A DNA stretch of 39,140 bases from Colwellia psychrerythraea (GCA_002163005.1 MAAF01000045.1:4695-43834), one strand, 5' to 3'; numbered from the stretch's first letter, positions 26,764 through 36,672 are shown. A program made the numbers and translations. The notes: generated by a model from the sequence alone, not told the origin.

Positions 26764-28158
26764 ATGACCACTAACCCTTTAAATGAAGCACCTTTAAGTA
26801 AAGTACCGTTAAGTAAATCACCAATGAGCCAGTTACCATTAAGTGACTATGCAAAACATCGTGCTACATTCATGGCTAAAATGCCAAATAATAGTATTGC
26901 ACTGTTTCCTGCTGCCAGTGAACTTACTCGCAGTAACGATACCGAATATGCGTTTTGTCAGAATAAAAACTTTTTTTACTTAACTGGCTTTAATGAACCT
27001 GATGCTTTATTAGTGTTGCTAAAAAATGAACAAGGCCAAAATAAGTCTATTTTATTCTCATTACCTAAAGATGCCTTACATGAAATTTGGCAGGGCAGAC
27101 GTATTGGTCAAATCAAAGCAGTGCAAGATTATGGTGTTGATGAAAGTTTTGAAGTAACAGATGTTGCTAACCTACTGCCTGATTATCTTGACGGTAAAAG
27201 CCAAGTGCTGTTTGGTTTTAGTGATCATGACTTTGCTGCGCAAGTTTTTACTTGGTTAAAACAAGTTAAAAGTAGCGTGCGTCAGGGAGCTAAAACACCA
27301 CAACATCTTGCGGATGCTGACCCTATAGTTGCAGAGTTACGTTTAATTAAAACAGAGAATGAATTGGCCTTGATGCGCCAAGCGAATCATATATCTGGCT
27401 TAGCACATCAACGTGCTATGCAAAAGTGCCAAGTGGGTAAGTTTGAGTACCAAATGGAAGCCGAAATTCTTCATGAATTTGCTCGCCATGGTGCTAGGCA
27501 CCCAGCTTATGCCAGTATCGTTGCAGGCGGTGATAACGCCAATATTCTTCATTACACCGATAATAGCGATGTATTGAAAAATAATGAGTTATTACTTATT
27601 GATGCCGGCGCTGAGTTATCGGGCTATGCCGCTGATATTACCCGTACCTTCCCAGTTAACGGACAATTTACCGCTGAGCAAAAAGCCATCTATCAATTAG
27701 TGCTTGATGCTAAAAACCTTGCTATCAACGCCATTAAGCCGGGTATGTCTTTTGCCAAATTAAATGTATTAACCAATGCATTTTTAACGCAAGGTTTAGT
27801 GGATTTTGGCATAATTGAAGGCGATTTAACCGAACTAATTAGCGATAAAAAAGTAAAAGAATACTTTATTCATGGCCTTGGTCACTGGTTAGGATTAGAT
27901 GTTCATGATGTTGGTGATTATCATATTAACACCGACAGAGAACAGCTCCGCGCCTTTGAAGTAGGTATGGTCATGACCATCGAACCAGGTATTTACATTC
28001 CACTGAGTGATTTAAGTGTCGAGGCAAAGTGGCGCGGTATTGGTGTACGTATTGAAGACAATATTGCCGTCACTGCAACGGGTTTTGAAAACCTTACCGC
28101 TAACTCGCCACAAACGATTGAAGATATTGAAGCCTTGATGATCAAAGTGACAGCATAA
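26764..28158 (+). CDS. pepP: Xaa-Pro aminopeptidase P
   Basis: Removes N-terminal residues preceding proline; cytosolic dinuclear Mn enzyme of the pita-bread fold. Metal ligands are seen in LIDAGAELSGYAADITRTFP (both Asp), HGLGHWLGLDVHDVG (His), MTIEPGIYIP (Glu) and GIGVRIEDNIAVT (Glu). The ATG at 26764, with GCGAAG upstream, is preferred to a TTG at 26743 and gives 464 residues. Compared with E. coli PepP the N-terminus is extended by about 25 residues composed of degenerate five-residue units (PLNEA-PLSKV-PLSKS-PMSQL-PLSDY) encoded by 15-base tandem repeats. The gene is followed by ubiH, as in enterics. Confidence 0.95.
   Translation: MTTNPLNEAPLSKVPLSKSPMSQLPLSDYAKHRATFMAKMPNNSIALFPAASELTRSNDTEYAFCQNKNFFYLTGFNEPDALLVLLKNEQGQNKSILFSLPKDALHEIWQGRRIGQIKAVQDYGVDESFEVTDVANLLPDYLDGKSQVLFGFSDHDFAAQVFTWLKQVKSSVRQGAKTPQHLADADPIVAELRLIKTENELALMRQANHISGLAHQRAMQKCQVGKFEYQMEAEILHEFARHGARHPAYASIVAGGDNANILHYTDNSDVLKNNELLLIDAGAELSGYAADITRTFPVNGQFTAEQKAIYQLVLDAKNLAINAIKPGMSFAKLNVLTNAFLTQGLVDFGIIEGDLTELISDKKVKEYFIHGLGHWLGLDVHDVGDYHINTDREQLRAFEVGMVMTIEPGIYIPLSDLSVEAKWRGIGVRIEDNIAVTATGFENLTANSPQTIEDIEALMIKVTA
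26776..26850 (+). repeat. Five degenerate 15-base tandem repeats at the 5' end of pepP
   Basis: Units start at 26776, 26791, 26806, 26821 and 26836. Each begins CC followed by a form of TTAAGTAAA; the second and third are the most alike. They are in frame and encode the repeated P-L-S-K-x pentapeptide. Confidence 0.8.
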
Positions 28159-28330
28159 TTTATCTGCTACTTTACTAGGTAATTTCTCTGAGAATTTGTT
28201 TAGCATTATATTTTATTCATTTACGTGGCTACATCAATAAAGTACGAGCAGAATTTCAGTAAAATCATGGCAACGTTAACGATAAAACACTAACACCGTT
28301 ATTAATACGAACACTAATATCAATAATAAG

Positions 28331-29683
28331 ATGAACGCTATGGAAAACAGTAACCAATATTTTGATGTCATTATCTCAGGCGGCGGCTTATCTGGTAGCT
28401 TAATGGCGTTAAGTTTAAGTCAACTTTCTAAAGGCGATGGTAGCTTATTATCCATCGCTATTATTGAAACCCAACCTTTTAGTCAAACCAGCTCAGCAGA
28501 TGAAAATTCTCTTTTTGATGAACGTGTTTTAGCACTATCTCACGGTAGCGCTAGATACCTAGCTAAGCTTGGCGTTTGGCAATATCTAAAAGATGATGCC
28601 AGTGCAATTACGGATATTGATATTTCTGATCGTGGTCACTTTGCCAAAGCAAGGTTAACGGCAAAAGAATATGGCGTTAATGCTCTTGGTTATGTCATCG
28701 AAATGGCCCTTATTGGTAAAGGGCAATTAAAAGCGTTAAGTAACAATACTATTACCGCCAAAAAGTGCACAGCCACAAATAGCACAAATGTAAAAAAGAA
28801 CATTCACTGGTTTAGCCCCGACTCAATAGCTGATATTAATTGGCAATCACAAGAGCAAGACAAAGACACTATTGATAAGACACAGGTAAAGGTTACGCTT
28901 AACTCAGGTAAAATCTTGTCAGCAAAATTACTACTTGGCTGTGACGGTGCACAATCACCGGTAAGAAAGCTCGCCAATATTGACGTCACTTGTGATGATT
29001 ATCAGCAAGTTGCATTAATTGCTAATGTCTCAACCAGCAAAGCACATCATCATAAAGCATTTGAACGGTTTACCGAGTTTGGCCCTATTGCCATGTTACC
29101 GTTAAAGTCGCTAAAGTCGCTAAAGTCAGTAAAGGCAAAGGTAAGAACCGCTGCTGCTGGCGCATCACGTTGTTCTCTCGTTTGGACGATGACGCCAGCG
29201 CAAGCAGCAGAAATTAAACACTTAAGCGATGATGATTTTAAAGTTAAGTTAGAGCGCGCATTTGGTAGCTACCTCGGCGCAATCACGCATGTGGGTAAAC
29301 GTGATACTTACCCTTTGGTGTTATTACAAGCACAACAGCAAACCTATCACCGCATGGCGTTGGTGGGGAATGCCTCACATACTATTCACCCCATTGCAGG
29401 GCAAGGTTTTAACTTGGGCTTACGCGATGTTGAGGTGATGGCAGACCTCATTAAAAACGCCTTGGCAGCAGGACAAGATATTGGTGATTTTGCCTTATTA
29501 CATAGTTACCAAATGAATAGAGCGAAAGATCAGCAGCAAGTGATTCAATTAACTGATTCATTGGTAACATTATTTGCGAATAATTTACCGCCGTTAATCC
29601 TTGGTCGGAATATTGGCTTACAAGCACTTAATGTTATTTCGCCGTTAAAAGATGCTTTGGTTAAGAAGACTATGGGTTATTAG
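28331..29683 (+). CDS. ubiH: 2-octaprenyl-6-methoxyphenyl hydroxylase (UbiH) family FAD monooxygenase
   Basis: A flavoprotein hydroxylase of ubiquinone synthesis, acting on the prenylated ring in the Ubi complex. The N-terminal FAD-binding beta-alpha-beta motif is IISGGGLSGSLMALSL, the DG motif is LLGCDGAQSPVRKLA, and the second FAD motif is LVGNASHTIHPIAGQGFNLGLRD. The 450 residues are longer than E. coli UbiH (392). The extra length is in two polar insertions, one around NSTNVKKNIHWF and one at KSLKSLKSVKAKVRT, the latter encoded by three 9-base repeats. Position after pepP and before ubiI supports UbiH over UbiF. An ATG three codons in is an alternative start. Confidence 0.9.
   Translation: MNAMENSNQYFDVIISGGGLSGSLMALSLSQLSKGDGSLLSIAIIETQPFSQTSSADENSLFDERVLALSHGSARYLAKLGVWQYLKDDASAITDIDISDRGHFAKARLTAKEYGVNALGYVIEMALIGKGQLKALSNNTITAKKCTATNSTNVKKNIHWFSPDSIADINWQSQEQDKDTIDKTQVKVTLNSGKILSAKLLLGCDGAQSPVRKLANIDVTCDDYQQVALIANVSTSKAHHHKAFERFTEFGPIAMLPLKSLKSLKSVKAKVRTAAAGASRCSLVWTMTPAQAAEIKHLSDDDFKVKLERAFGSYLGAITHVGKRDTYPLVLLQAQQQTYHRMALVGNASHTIHPIAGQGFNLGLRDVEVMADLIKNALAAGQDIGDFALLHSYQMNRAKDQQQVIQLTDSLVTLFANNLPPLILGRNIGLQALNVISPLKDALVKKTMGY
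29104..29130 (+). repeat. Three 9-base tandem repeats inside ubiH
   Basis: AAAGTCGCT at 29104 and 29113 and AAAGTCAGT at 29122 encode the Leu-Lys-Ser run in an insertion that ordinary UbiH proteins lack. Confidence 0.85.
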
Positions 29684-29721
29684 GTTAGCCAGAGTTAATA
29701 TGACAAGAAATAGAGAAAATA

Positions 29722-29943
29722 CTGGATCCTCGATCAGACACTTCGAGGATGACGACTGTAAGTGTTAATATTTTTTAACTTCGAGAATGGCGGCTGCAAG
29801 TGTTAATCATTTTTGTCATCCCCGTGGTCAATTAGTCGGGGATCCATGTAACTTTATTTTTTATCATGCCTAGTTACTTAGCTGGGATCCATGTGGCTTT
29901 ATTTGTTGCCACTCCCGTGGTCACTTAATCGGGAGTCCATGTG
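29722..29943. repeat. Cluster of REP-like GTCAT-CCCCG palindromes
   Basis: Four related palindromic units lie between ubiH and ubiI. One is in reverse orientation (29722-29753) with arms GATCCTCGA and TCGAGGATG. Three are in forward order: 29815-29848 (arms ATCCCCG and CGGGGAT), 29863-29893 (degenerate) and 29907-29943 (arms ACTCCCG and CGGGAGT). The forward units share the tail ATCCATGT-x-x-CTTTATTT. Between the first and second is a partial direct repeat (CTTCGAG...TGTAAGTGTTAAT at 29741 and CTTCGAG...TGCAAGTGTTAAT at 29780). Confidence 0.82.
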
Positions 29944-29971
29944 ACATTATTTGAATTCAAGAAGAGAAAAA

Positions 29972-31315
29972 ATGCAAAAATTTGATGTGTTAATTGTCGG
30001 TGCAGGCATGGTGGGTTTAACGCTTGCGTTAGCTTTACGTAAAAATAGCCAGCTAAAAATTGCCATGGTAGATACCTCAGCCGTACCTGAACTTGATGAA
30101 AATATAGATGTTAGAGTGAGTGCTATTAATGTAGCCAGCAAAAATATCTTTGCTAATTTAGGTGTTTGGTCTGCTCTTGAAAACAGCCGAGTACAAGATT
30201 ATCAGCACATGCATGTTTGGGATAAAGCGGGACTAGGTAAACTCGATTTTTCAGCCAAGGACAGTGCTAGTTTCCCCTCGGACGATAACCTTGGTTGGAT
30301 CATCGAAAACAAAGTGATTCGCCACGCATTATGGCAACAAGCTGAACTTGATGAAGGTATTCACTTTTTTAATGACAATAAATTAGCCAGTATTAGTCAG
30401 GGTGATAGTGAAGTATTTGCCACCTTTGCCAATGAATCCTCTTCTCATAACTCTGCTGCTCATAACTTTGCAATAAATGGCAGCAGCACACCAACAGCAC
30501 CTATTATTGCTAAACTCGTTGTCGGTGCTGACGGTGCTAACTCATGGGTGCGTCAGCAAATGAACATGGCGATGATCTTTAAAGATTATGACCACCACGC
30601 GATTGTTGCGACTGTAGAATGTCCACAAGGCCATAAAAATACCGCTTGGCAAGTCTTCTTACCTACAGGTCCATTAGCTTTTTTACCGCTAAGATCAGTA
30701 AAGTCAGAGACGTCGACACAGAGCTCAGCTGACTCGGTAAATAATTTATGTTCTATCGTCTATTCAACCTCACCAGAGGATGCAAAACGTTTAATCACGC
30801 TTGATGCCACTGAATTTGCTAAAGAGTTAACGGCAGCCAGTGATGGTAAATTAGGTGATATTAGCCTTAAAAGTGAGCGTTTTACTTATCCATTAACCAT
30901 GCGTTTAGTACAAGACTTTGTTAAAGACCGCGTAGTGCTTATTGGTGATGCTGCTCATACCATACATCCACTTGCTGGGCAGGGCGTTAACTTGGGCTTA
31001 CTTGATGCCGCAGCTTTAGCGCAAACCTTAACAGCGAAACTTAATGAACATGATGAAAGCCACGCTGAACTCGTTAATACATCAGATCTTAAAGCGTTCT
31101 CTCGCTGGCGTAAAAGTGAAGCCACTGAAATGATCACCGCGATGGCTGGTATAAAACAAGCTTTTTCTGTGCAACCATCACCCGTTAAATTACTCCGTGG
31201 TGTCGGCATGAATATCCTTAATAACTTTGCCCCAGTTAAAAACCGTCTTATCGCACAAGCGTTAGGTATTAAAGCAGACCTTCCAGAACTCGCTTATCAA
31301 AAAGACGCACTGTAA
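29972..31315 (+). CDS. ubiI: 2-octaprenylphenol hydroxylase (UbiI/VisC) family FAD monooxygenase
   Basis: A 447-residue flavoprotein of the UbiH/UbiI family that hydroxylates C5 of the ubiquinone ring precursor. Motifs are VLIVGAGMVGLTLALAL for FAD binding, VVGADGANSWVRQQM and VLIGDAAHTIHPLAGQGVNLGLLD. The ATG at 29972 with AAGAAGAGA upstream is preferred to a TTG at 29951. It carries polar insertions around ATFANESSSHNSAAHN and RSVKSETSTQSSADSVN; the latter falls at the same structural point as the repeat insertion in UbiH. It lies between ubiH and gcvT, as in E. coli. Confidence 0.92.
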   Translation: MQKFDVLIVGAGMVGLTLALALRKNSQLKIAMVDTSAVPELDENIDVRVSAINVASKNIFANLGVWSALENSRVQDYQHMHVWDKAGLGKLDFSAKDSASFPSDDNLGWIIENKVIRHALWQQAELDEGIHFFNDNKLASISQGDSEVFATFANESSSHNSAAHNFAINGSSTPTAPIIAKLVVGADGANSWVRQQMNMAMIFKDYDHHAIVATVECPQGHKNTAWQVFLPTGPLAFLPLRSVKSETSTQSSADSVNNLCSIVYSTSPEDAKRLITLDATEFAKELTAASDGKLGDISLKSERFTYPLTMRLVQDFVKDRVVLIGDAAHTIHPLAGQGVNLGLLDAAALAQTLTAKLNEHDESHAELVNTSDLKAFSRWRKSEATEMITAMAGIKQAFSVQPSPVKLLRGVGMNILNNFAPVKNRLIAQALGIKADLPELAYQKDAL

Positions 31316-31920
31316 CGTTACTAACAGATCAGTTAACAGATCAGCTAATAGATAAAGTAATAGAAAGACTAATAAGAAGAGCACTTGCCAGGGTATAGCA
31401 ATAATAGTTATACCCGACTCTCTTGAAAGTGGCGAGTTCAAGTAGAATTAGTACCGCCGGTAAATAAGGCTTTTACTGAAGATTCTCCTGCATTATCTCA
31501 TCAAGTAGTTCTTATACCGTCTGCACCTTCCAATAAGCTACATCTAGCTAACGTCTAGGTCGAAATAAATAAGGTTATATAAAACGTTGCTGAACTAACC
31601 CTTCAAAATGCCTGAGAAGACATATTATTGTTGTCATCTTTTTAAAAAAAATATCCATTTAAAAGACCAGAACTTGAGCTTTAGTCGCTCAATTGTCCTA
31701 AAAAACGCATCTTCAAGAAGAACGACCATAAAATCTTATTGGCTTTTATTTGTTCTATGCCTATATCACCGAGACAATAATGAGATTAATTTTGTAATGC
31801 GGATGTTTTGAAAATATAATTCTGATTTTAAATAAAACACGGGTTTAAATTTTAAAAAATTGGATTTTTCTGTTGAATCAACAGAGAGTGACAGCTATAA
31901 TCAGTTAACTTTGTAAATTC
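31316..31920. other. Intergenic region upstream of gcvT
   Basis: About 600 bases without a credible gene. It holds a 12-base direct repeat (AACAGATCAGTT and AACAGATCAGCT at 31321-31344), a 7-bp inverted repeat (GGGTATA ... TATACCC, 31391-31415) and presumably the gcvT promoter. No glycine riboswitch aptamer was recognised on either strand. A 67-codon ORF at 31608 lacks a ribosome binding site and is not called. Confidence 0.6.
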
Positions 31921-31933
31921 TTAGGTGGAACAC

Positions 31934-33022
31934 ATGACTAATAAAACAGTATTACATGCAAAGCATTTAGCTTCAGGCGCAAAAATGGTTGATTTCTTTG
32001 GCTGGGATATGCCTATCAACTACGGCTCTCAAATTGAAGAGCATCACGCAGTAAGAACCAATGCCGGCATGTTTGATGTTTCACACATGACGATTGTTGA
32101 TGTGCAAGGCGCAGACGCAAAAGCTTTCTTACGTCGTTTAGTGATTAACGATGTTGCTAAGTTAGCAACACCGGGTAAAGCGTTATACACAGGTATGTTA
32201 AATGAAGAAGGCGGCGTGATTGATGATTTAATCATCTACTTCTTCTCAGATACTGATTACCGTTTAGTTGTTAACTCAGCGACACGTGTAAAAGATCTTG
32301 CTTGGATGACTAAGCAATCTACCGGTTTTGATATCACTATCACCGAACGTCCTGAGTTTGGCATGCTTGCCGTACAGGGCCCAGAAGCAAAAGCAAAAGT
32401 AGCTAAGCTATTAACAGCCGAGCAAATTGAAGCTGTTGAAGGCATGAAACCATTCTTTGGTGTGCAAGTAGGTGATTTATTTATTGCCACTACAGGTTAT
32501 ACTGGTGAAGACGGTTACGAAATTATAGTACCAAATAGTTCAGCTGAAGATTTTTGGCAAAAGCTATTAGACGAAGGTGTAGTTCCTTGTGGTCTAGGTG
32601 CTCGAGATACACTACGTTTAGAAGCTGGCATGAACCTTTACGGTTTAGATATGGACGAAACTGTTTCTCCATTAGCCGCTAACATGGCGTGGACAATTAG
32701 CTGGGAACCTACAGACCGTGACTTTATCGGTCGTGACGTATTAACAGCACAAAAAGCAGCGGGTGATCAACCTAAGCTTGTTGGTTTAGTACTAGAAGCA
32801 AAAGGTGTGCTTCGTTCACACCAAGTTGTTGTAACTGAATTTGGCAATGGCGAAATTACGTCTGGAACTTTCTCACCAACGTTAGGCCACAGTGTTGCTT
32901 TAGCACGTGTTCCACGTAGCGTGAAAGTAGGCGATACCATCGAAGTTGAGATGCGTAAAAAATTGATTAAAGTTCAGGTTACAAAACCTAGTTTCGTTCG
33001 TAACGGCAAAAAAGTTTTCTAA
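31934..33022 (+). CDS. gcvT: Glycine cleavage system T protein (aminomethyltransferase)
   Basis: Transfers the methylene group from aminomethyl-lipoyl H protein to tetrahydrofolate, releasing ammonia. The N-terminus [35 protein letters not shown] is nearly the E. coli sequence (in pieces: [32 protein letters not shown]), and [23 protein letters not shown] is the folate-binding hallmark. The ATG at 31934 with TTAGGTGG upstream gives 362 residues and is preferred to an in-frame GTG at 31925. It leads the gcvT-gcvH-gcvP cluster. Confidence 0.97.
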   Translation: MTNKTVLHAKHLASGAKMVDFFGWDMPINYGSQIEEHHAVRTNAGMFDVSHMTIVDVQGADAKAFLRRLVINDVAKLATPGKALYTGMLNEEGGVIDDLIIYFFSDTDYRLVVNSATRVKDLAWMTKQSTGFDITITERPEFGMLAVQGPEAKAKVAKLLTAEQIEAVEGMKPFFGVQVGDLFIATTGYTGEDGYEIIVPNSSAEDFWQKLLDEGVVPCGLGARDTLRLEAGMNLYGLDMDETVSPLAANMAWTISWEPTDRDFIGRDVLTAQKAAGDQPKLVGLVLEAKGVLRSHQVVVTEFGNGEITSGTFSPTLGHSVALARVPRSVKVGDTIEVEMRKKLIKVQVTKPSFVRNGKKVF

Positions 33023-33035
33023 TTGAAAATTAAAT

Positions 33036-33116
33036 TAGATGTTCTATATTATAGAGTAGCTAATCTAAATAATTATTCTACTGAGTAACTTAACGTGAAA
33101 ACGTGGTTACTTTATT
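33036..33116 (+). terminator. Tandem hairpins between gcvT and gcvH
   Basis: A first inverted repeat (TTAGAT ... ATCTAA around TCTATATTATAGA) is followed by a stronger hairpin: AGTAAC 33084-33089 with GTTACT 33106-33111 and ACGT with ACGT, closed by a GAAA tetraloop (33097-33100) and followed by TTATTTC. It may be a partial terminator or an mRNA-stabilising structure. Confidence 0.5.
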
Positions 33117-33152
33117 TCAAAAAAATTAAAATTTTAAACAGGAAAAATAAAA

Positions 33153-33509
33153 ATGAGCAACATTCCTTCAGAATTAAAATATGCAACTTCTCACGAATGG
33201 GTTCGCGTTGATAGCGACGGTATCGCTACTATTGGTATCAGTGAACATGCCCAAGGCCTTTTAGGTGATATGGTATTTGTTGAATTACCTGACGTTGATG
33301 ATTCAATCAGTGCTGGTGATGATGTTGCTGTTGCAGAATCAGTAAAAGCAGCTTCAGACATTTACGCAGCACTTGAAGACGCTCCAGAGTTACTTAACTC
33401 TGACGCTTTTGGTGAAGGTTGGTTATTTCAAGTTAAACTTGACGATGTAAGTGAGTTAGAAAACTTACTTGATGCCGAAGGTTATAAGAACTCTATCGAC
33501 GAAGATTAA
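33153..33509 (+). CDS. gcvH: Glycine cleavage system H protein, apparently with an internal deletion
   Basis: Lipoyl carrier protein that shuttles the aminomethyl group between the P, T and L proteins. The N-terminal half is canonical: [31 protein letters not shown], and the lipoylation site [13 protein letters not shown] with Lys65. After DIYA the normal family sequence is PVSGEI-V-x-VN followed by x-AL-x-DSPELVN; here DIYA runs straight into [12 protein letters not shown]. About 11 residues (33 bases) are missing and the protein is 118 residues instead of 129. The reading frame is kept and the C-terminal part ([21 protein letters not shown]) is normal. Function may be impaired. Confidence 0.95.
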   Translation: MSNIPSELKYATSHEWVRVDSDGIATIGISEHAQGLLGDMVFVELPDVDDSISAGDDVAVAESVKAASDIYAALEDAPELLNSDAFGEGWLFQVKLDDVSELENLLDAEGYKNSIDED

Positions 33510-33581
33510 TTTTTAGCACCGTTAATCAGGTTTATGCCTAAACATTGATTACCTTAGCTAAAAAAATTAGTTCTTAATATT

Positions 33582-33618
33582 AAGCCTCTGACTCATTAGG
33601 TTTGAGGCTTTCTTTTAT
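33582..33618 (+). terminator. Intrinsic terminator between gcvH and gcvP
   Basis: AAGCCTC (33582-33588) pairs with GAGGCTT (33604-33610) around a 15-base loop and is followed by TCTTTTATT. It lies 36 bases before the gcvP ATG, so gcvP probably depends on read-through or its own promoter. Confidence 0.72.
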
Positions 33619-33653
33619 TCTAGATTAGTACAATTTATTTAAGTGAAACTTTT

Positions 33654-36566
33654 ATGACTTCAAAAGCAACTGTTAACTCATTAGCTGAGTTAGAGCAAAC
33701 TCAAGATTTTATCCGTCGCCATATTGGCCCTAGTGAATCAGAAACTCAAGCCATGCTAAATGACCTTGGCGTAGAATCTGTTGATGCGTTAATTGATGAA
33801 ATCGTACCAAGCGATATTCGTCTTGCCGATCTTCCAAATGTTGAAGAAAGTAAAACTGAAGTACAAGCATTGGCAGATTTAAAAGCCGTAGCTAGCTTAA
33901 ATAAAGTGAACGACACTTATATCGGTTTAGGTTATTTCGGTACCTTAACACCGAACGTTATTTTACGTAACGTACTAGAAAATCCAGGTTGGTATACAGC
34001 GTATACGCCGTACCAGCCAGAAATTGCTCAAGGTCGTTTAGAGTCATTATTAAACTACCAACAAATGTGTATCGATCTTACCGGTCTAGAGCTAGCTTCA
34101 GCTTCATTATTAGATGAAGGTACAGCAGCAGCAGAAGCCATGGCATTAGCCAAACGTGTTTCTAAAAACAAAAAATCTAACTTATTCTTTATCTCAGATG
34201 ATGTTTACCCACAAACTATTGACGTTGTTAAGCAACGTGCAGAAATGTTTGGTTTTGACATTGTTGTTGCTCCAGCTGCAGATGCTGCAGAACACGACAT
34301 TTTCGGCGCACTTATCCAATACCCTGGCGCCTCAGGTCAAGTAACAGATGTAAGTGAATTGATTGCTAAAATTCATGAGAAAAAAGCCATTGTTGCCGTT
34401 GCAGCAGACATCATGAGCTTAGTATTATTGAAGTCTCCTGGTGAATTAGGCGCAGATGCTGTTATTGGTTCAAGCCAACGTTTTGGTGTGCCAATGGGTT
34501 ACGGTGGACCACACGCTGCATTCTTCACTACATCAGAAAAATACAAACGTTCATTACCTGGTCGTATTATCGGTGTTTCAAAAGATACTCGCGGTAAAAA
34601 CGCACTACGTATGGCTATGCAAACACGTGAGCAACATATTCGTCGTGAAAAAGCCAACTCAAACGTTTGTACAGCACAAGTATTACTTGCCAACATGGCA
34701 GCGTTCTATGCGGTTTACCACGGTCCTCAAGGTTTAAAAACTATTGCTAACCGTATTCACCGTTTAACTGACATTTTATGTTTAGGTACAGCAACTAAAG
34801 GCTTAACAGCTGTTCATGCTAACTACTTCGACACATTAACGTTCAACGTTGATGCTACTGAAGGTTTTAACAAAGACGAAATCGTTGCTCGTGCATTAGC
34901 TGCTAACGCTAACTTGCGCACAGACGTTGATGGTCAAATCTCAATATCACTTGATGAAACTACAACACGTGATAACGTAGCACAACTTTTTGATATCTTA
35001 TTAGGTGAAGGTCACGGTTTAAACGTGAACGACCTTGATGACCAAATTGTTGCTTCAGGTCACTCATCAATTCCAGCGTCATTAGTACGTGAGTCAGCAA
35101 TCTTAACTCACCCAGTATTTAACTCGTACCACAGCGAAACAGAAATGCTTCGTTATATCAAAAGACTTGAAAACAAAGATTTAGCATTGAACCACTCAAT
35201 GATTTCTTTAGGTTCTTGTACTATGAAGTTAAATGCTACAGCACAGATGATCCCAGTATCATGGCCTGAATTTGCTAACATGCATCCATTTGCACCAGTT
35301 GACCAAGCACAAGGTTACAAAGCAATGATTGATGAGCTAGCCAAATGGTTAGTTGAGTTAACAGGCTACGACAAAATGTCAATGCAACCTAACTCAGGTG
35401 CTCAAGGTGAATACGCTGGCTTAATCGCTATTAGCAAGTATCACGAAAGCCGTGGTGACTCGCATCGTAACATCTGTTTAATTCCAGCATCTGCTCACGG
35501 TACAAACCCAGCATCAGCAATGATGGTTGATATGAAAATTGTTATCGTTGCTTGTGATAAAGAAGGTAACGTTGATATGGCCGACTTAAAAGCGAAAGCT
35601 GAAGAGTTAGCTGACAACCTTGCATGTATCATGATCACTTACCCGTCTACGCACGGTGTATATGAAACAACGATTGCAGAAATTTGTAACATCATTCATG
35701 ACAATGGCGGTCAAGTTTACCTTGATGGCGCGAACATGAACGCACAAGTAGGTTTAACTTCACCAGGTTTCATCGGTGCTGATGTTTCTCACCTTAACTT
35801 GCACAAAACATTCGCTATTCCACATGGCGGCGGCGGCCCAGGTATGGGACCTATTGGCGTTAAGTCTCACTTAGCACCATTCTTGCCTGATCATGCGTTA
35901 ATTAACGTAGATGAAGCAACCAAAGGTAATGGCGCGGTTTCATCAGCTCCTTTCGGTAGTGCTAGTATTTTACCTATCACTTACCTTTACATTGCCTTGT
36001 TAGGTAAAAAAGGTGTTACTGATGCAACAAAATACGCAATTACTAACGCTAACTACGTTTCGAAAAAATTAAGCGAACATTACCCAATTTTATATTCAGG
36101 TAAAAACGGCCGTGTTGCGCACGAGTGTATTGTTGATTTACGTCCACTTAAAGCATCATCAGGTGTTACCGAAGTTGATATGGCTAAACGCTTAATGGAT
36201 TACGGTTTCCATTCTCCAACTATGTCGTTCCCAGTAGCGGGCACGTTCATGATTGAACCAACGGAATCAGAATCTAAAGTTGAGCTTGACCGTTTCATCG
36301 AAGCAATGGTTTGTATTCGTGATGAAGTACGTAAAGTTGAATCAGGTGAGTGGTCAGCAGATAACAACCCACTACACAATGCACCACATACACTAGCGGA
36401 TATTACTGAACCATGGGATCGTGCTTACTCGATTCAAGAAGCAGTATTCCCAGTACCAGCAGTGGCGGCTAACAAATTTTGGCCAACGGTTAACCGCATT
36501 GATGATGTATTCGGAGACAGAAACTTAATTTGTTCATGTCCTCCAGTATCTACTTATGAAGACTAG
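33654..36566 (+). CDS. gcvP: Glycine dehydrogenase (P protein)
   Basis: PLP-dependent glycine decarboxylase of the glycine cleavage system, 970 residues, the fused single-chain form. The N-terminal half has [29 protein letters not shown] and [11 protein letters not shown]. In the catalytic half the PLP lysine is in [24 protein letters not shown] (key part [15 protein letters not shown]), with AHGTNPASA and [11 protein letters not shown] nearby, ending [11 protein letters not shown]. Length compares with 957 in E. coli. It follows gcvH by 144 bases with an intervening terminator, and a strong terminator closes the cluster downstream. Confidence 0.98.
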   Translation: MTSKATVNSLAELEQTQDFIRRHIGPSESETQAMLNDLGVESVDALIDEIVPSDIRLADLPNVEESKTEVQALADLKAVASLNKVNDTYIGLGYFGTLTPNVILRNVLENPGWYTAYTPYQPEIAQGRLESLLNYQQMCIDLTGLELASASLLDEGTAAAEAMALAKRVSKNKKSNLFFISDDVYPQTIDVVKQRAEMFGFDIVVAPAADAAEHDIFGALIQYPGASGQVTDVSELIAKIHEKKAIVAVAADIMSLVLLKSPGELGADAVIGSSQRFGVPMGYGGPHAAFFTTSEKYKRSLPGRIIGVSKDTRGKNALRMAMQTREQHIRREKANSNVCTAQVLLANMAAFYAVYHGPQGLKTIANRIHRLTDILCLGTATKGLTAVHANYFDTLTFNVDATEGFNKDEIVARALAANANLRTDVDGQISISLDETTTRDNVAQLFDILLGEGHGLNVNDLDDQIVASGHSSIPASLVRESAILTHPVFNSYHSETEMLRYIKRLENKDLALNHSMISLGSCTMKLNATAQMIPVSWPEFANMHPFAPVDQAQGYKAMIDELAKWLVELTGYDKMSMQPNSGAQGEYAGLIAISKYHESRGDSHRNICLIPASAHGTNPASAMMVDMKIVIVACDKEGNVDMADLKAKAEELADNLACIMITYPSTHGVYETTIAEICNIIHDNGGQVYLDGANMNAQVGLTSPGFIGADVSHLNLHKTFAIPHGGGGPGMGPIGVKSHLAPFLPDHALINVDEATKGNGAVSSAPFGSASILPITYLYIALLGKKGVTDATKYAITNANYVSKKLSEHYPILYSGKNGRVAHECIVDLRPLKASSGVTEVDMAKRLMDYGFHSPTMSFPVAGTFMIEPTESESKVELDRFIEAMVCIRDEVRKVESGEWSADNNPLHNAPHTLADITEPWDRAYSIQEAVFPVPAVAANKFWPTVNRIDDVFGDRNLICSCPPVSTYED

Positions 36567-36639
36567 TTAACTAGTGATCACGACTGATCAGGTTGGAAAC
36601 CGATCTGATCTAGTTGGAAACTCTAACTAAATAATATTG

Positions 36640-36672
36640 AAAGGCGAATCAGAAATGGTTCGCCTTTTTATT
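36640..36672 (+). terminator. Intrinsic terminator after gcvP
   Basis: AAGGCGAA (36641-36648) pairs with TTCGCCTT (36659-36666), followed by TTTATTTG. It is about 75 bases beyond the gcvP stop. Confidence 0.88.

Noticed and set aside
28804..28989. Minus-strand ORFs inside ubiH, gcvP, yqgE and other genes
   Set aside because: They are shadows of strongly conserved genes on the other strand and have no ribosome binding sites.
31550..31640. Possible glycine riboswitch: TGCCTGAGAAGA resembles the conserved CTCTCAGGC region in reverse
   Set aside because: It would be on the wrong strand for gcvT, and the rest of the aptamer (GGGAGA and CGAAGG elements) is absent.
31608..31811. 67-codon plus-strand ORF upstream of gcvT
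   Set aside because: No ribosome binding site, unusual residue composition with no domain, and it lies in AT-rich leader DNA.
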